Source of the DNA: Muribaculaceae bacterium
GTDB lineage: Bacteria; Bacteroidota; Bacteroidia; Bacteroidales; Muribaculaceae
Assembly (NCBI GenBank): GCA_017427945.1
Contig: JAFRRT010000024.1
Location: forward strand, 1 to 64,000
Direction of reading: 5' to 3'
DNA length: 64,000 nucleotides
Notes under the pieces: generated by a model
What the model saw: only the letters and a program-made list of their open reading frames with translations
Database searches by the model: none
Told to the model about the DNA's origin: nothing
Made by a program: the position numbers and the translations under genes
In this document: in pieces, positions 62,348 through 64,000 of the stretch
Layout of the letters: each line of letters begins with the position of its first letter
How positions within the stretch are numbered: the first letter of the stretch is position 1

Positions 62348-63265
62348 ATGGAATGGTTAAAGAGTTTTAGCGATAGTGCACAAACGGCAATTATAGCAGG
62401 TATAATAAGTGCGGTAGTAAGTATCACTATGTTTATTCTAAAAGGATGTTGGGACTGGTTCCAAGAGAAATACATGTTAAGATATAAATTGAAAAAGGAG
62501 TACACCTTTAATCAACGAATGCATATTAAAGAAAGTCTTGCAAAGAGCAAAACTCCTTTAATTCAGGCATCTGAAGAACTTAATAGTAGATTAAAGAATT
62601 TTTCAAAGAATATTGATAAAAATTGGCATGATATTTCTGAAGACATGTGGACCAAACCGGATGCGTACTATTTGGTGTCTTTCGTATATCGTTTACTTGC
62701 ATTTTTCTATTGGCTAGAAAAAGCTGAGAGCGATATCTATAGTTTTGATTTCTCCGTGGCAGCGAAGGAGGAAAAAGTATATTTAAAATATGTTCAGTCA
62801 TTACGAAATTTTTTCTACGATTGTGATTTGCTTAACCCAGAGTTCGGTATCGAATATTTTGAGAAAGATTATCCATTTTTCAAAAATTTCATAAATAAAT
62901 ATGTTAGTTACATGAAAAACCAAGATGGCAGCTTAATCTCCTATGAACAATTTGAGAAAAAGATAGCAGAGAATCATGAAATGATAAAGCCTGTGTTCGG
63001 GTATATTTCAAAGATTCGAAAAGAACGTTCAAATCAGAATTACAATATTATTATATCTTTTCATCTATTTTTAATGTTGTTTCTAAATAAATATGGCTTA
63101 GATTACCACTATACAAGACGGGAAAAATTTAGAAAATTAATTACTGATCGCTATAACGATTTGAGAATTAAAAAAGGGCTAATGAACTTCTTTGAACGAA
63201 ATAAAATTGTAGATGAAGTAGAATGGATTATAACAGATTTATCACTAAGAGATAATAGTAATTAA
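62348..63265 (+). CDS. Membrane-anchored protein of unknown function in the defence island
   Basis: 305 residues, very AT-rich. One N-terminal membrane segment is visible (about 13-32, TAIIAGIISAVVSITMFILK), followed by a basic stretch (RYKLKKEY) and a long Phe/Tyr-rich helical cytosolic domain with no recognised family. It lies immediately behind the hsdS-tail remnant, 75 nt after the metallo-beta-lactamase gene. The single-anchor layout is common in toxin effectors of defence systems, but no function can be read from the sequence. Confidence 0.65.
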   Translation: MEWLKSFSDSAQTAIIAGIISAVVSITMFILKGCWDWFQEKYMLRYKLKKEYTFNQRMHIKESLAKSKTPLIQASEELNSRLKNFSKNIDKNWHDISEDMWTKPDAYYLVSFVYRLLAFFYWLEKAESDIYSFDFSVAAKEEKVYLKYVQSLRNFFYDCDLLNPEFGIEYFEKDYPFFKNFINKYVSYMKNQDGSLISYEQFEKKIAENHEMIKPVFGYISKIRKERSNQNYNIIISFHLFLMLFLNKYGLDYHYTRREKFRKLITDRYNDLRIKKGLMNFFERNKIVDEVEWIITDLSLRDNSN

Positions 63266-63308
63266 TTATATTTGTTTTGAGGCAATAGCACAAATATCCA
63301 GCATCGAA

Positions 63309-63340
63309 TTGGATAATTAACAGAATTTTGTGTACATTTG
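63309..63340 (+). promoter_or_regulatory. Promoter of the AbiH-family gene
   Basis: TTG (63309-63311), a 21-nt spacer and TACATTTG (63333-63340) followed by C match the Bacteroidetes consensus, about 82 nt before the ATG at 63422. Confidence 0.6.
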
Positions 63341-63421
63341 CATCTGACTTCTATTAATAAAAAACATCAACCAGTCCCACTCTCTGTCATTGGCAATGTG
63401 TGGGCACATAATAGTTAAATT

Positions 63422-64000
63422 ATGAATGTATTATATATTTTGGGGAATGGCTTCGACTTGGCCATGGGTTTGAAGACAAGTTATCCAGACTTTTATAAGT
63501 ATCTTGAGACATTCACTGGGTCTGAACTCTTGGAGAGAATGAAGGATGAAATAAAAGCAGACAAAAAGAACTGGTCTGATATGGAAGAAGCTTTCGGGAA
63601 ATACACTCTCAATCTTAAGTCACAAAATGAACTTGGAGGTCTGTATAAAGATTTAAATCTTTGTCTACAAGATTATTTGATGTTACAGCAGAAACATTTT
63701 AATCCAACTTATGACCAAAAAAAATCATTCAACAATGAGTTTTCATCTCCTGTGGACTCTTTTATAGAAGGAACTGATATTCAGAAATTTAACAGCATGG
63801 TTTTAGAAAACCGGTATTGTCATTTTAATGTTGTATCTTTCAATTATACTGATACTCTTGAAAAACTGCTAGATTACGATGAAAATAAAAGGCCGAAGGC
63901 AACGTTAAAAAGTGGCACTATGGGTAGCATCGTTCATGTTCATGGTGTTCTCGGAGATTCAATAATATTTGGAGTGGATAACACAAGACAAATAGCAAAT
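63422..64000 (+). CDS. AbiH-family abortive-infection protein (5' part)
   Basis: The open frame of 193 codons runs off the window edge. The start MNVLYILGNGFDLAMGLKTS followed by YPDFYKYL is the hallmark of AbiH proteins (GNGFDL...T.Y.DF). Later VVSFNYTDTLEKLL and IVHVHGVLGDSIIFG match further family motifs. AbiH was first described as a phage abortive-infection protein in Lactococcus. It has its own promoter, so it is regulated separately from the hsdS unit. The C-terminus and anything downstream (for example hsdR) are outside the window. Confidence 0.85.
   Translation, partial: MNVLYILGNGFDLAMGLKTSYPDFYKYLETFTGSELLERMKDEIKADKKNWSDMEEAFGKYTLNLKSQNELGGLYKDLNLCLQDYLMLQQKHFNPTYDQKKSFNNEFSSPVDSFIEGTDIQKFNSMVLENRYCHFNVVSFNYTDTLEKLLDYDENKRPKATLKSGTMGSIVHVHGVLGDSIIFGVDNTRQIAN

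Noticed and set aside
62269-62505. A hydrophobic minus-strand frame over the hsdS tail and the start of the membrane protein gene.
   Set aside because: It is the reverse of AT-rich coding DNA. Its PSLLGAKxVIRLVSR segment is only the antisense of the hsdS-tail repeat, also seen antisense to hsdS itself.
1-64000. Searches by eye for tRNA or rRNA genes, insertion sequences with terminal inverted repeats, integrases and CRISPR arrays.
   Set aside because: None was recognised. The repeats seen are dockerin modules and the hsdS tails, which are coding-derived.

Overview
The window looks like chromosome of a gut-type Bacteroidales bacterium (Muribaculaceae/Prevotellaceae-like; family is inferred, not proven). 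The reasons are a SusC/SusD pair, many signal-peptide lipoproteins, a BspA-like leucine-rich repeat lipoprotein, PorU-type (C25) proteins of the type IX secretion system, a C10 (streptopain-like) protease, Rex, and repeated promoter elements of the Bacteroidetes type (TAnnTTTG at -7). No tRNA, rRNA, CRISPR array or transposase was recognised.

Layout. 1-0.9 kb: 5' end of a BspA-like lipoprotein running off the left edge, a long hairpin and a possible decayed reading frame. 0.9-8.7 kb: housekeeping and amino-sugar genes (nagA, a Spy-like protein, aroB, a HAD phosphatase, a DUF5715 lipoprotein, a low-molecular-weight tyrosine phosphatase, a GH20 hexosaminidase). 8.9-20.9 kb: a polysaccharide-utilisation-type operon (SusC, SusD, two surface lipoproteins, a GH10-like glycosidase with a dockerin, a CotH-like lipoprotein). 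21-32.7 kb: a run of secreted proteins, most ending in type I dockerin repeats (two paralogous unknowns, a NAGPA-type phosphodiester glycosidase, a C10 protease, a second CotH-like protein), with cutC in between, closed by a small secreted protein whose main domain looks like a cohesin. Together this could be a surface-assembled glycan- and protein-degrading system.

32.7-43.5 kb: a DUF3108 protein, an outer-membrane beta-barrel receptor, an ECF sigma factor/membrane anti-sigma/secreted protein set, and a TolC-HlyD-ABC-2-ABC-2 export operon with no ATPase gene. 43.5-53.6 kb: a phosphopantetheinyl transferase, two tandem PorU-like C25 proteins flanking rex and a degenerate fumarylacetoacetase-like protein, a 2x[4Fe-4S] ferredoxin and an SUI1-type translation factor.

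53.6-64 kb: a RecB/AddA-like helicase-nuclease followed by a defence island: hsdM, a DUF2971 protein with its own promoter and operator-like repeats, hsdS, a metallo-beta-lactamase-fold hydrolase, an unknown membrane-anchored protein, and an AbiH-family gene cut by the right edge. The metallo-beta-lactamase gene sits exactly between two near-identical 49-bp copies of the 3' end of hsdS, which marks it as an inserted or excisable cassette. No hsdR is present in the window. Base composition falls sharply to AT-rich from the DUF2971 gene onward, apart from a GC-rich central segment in hsdS.
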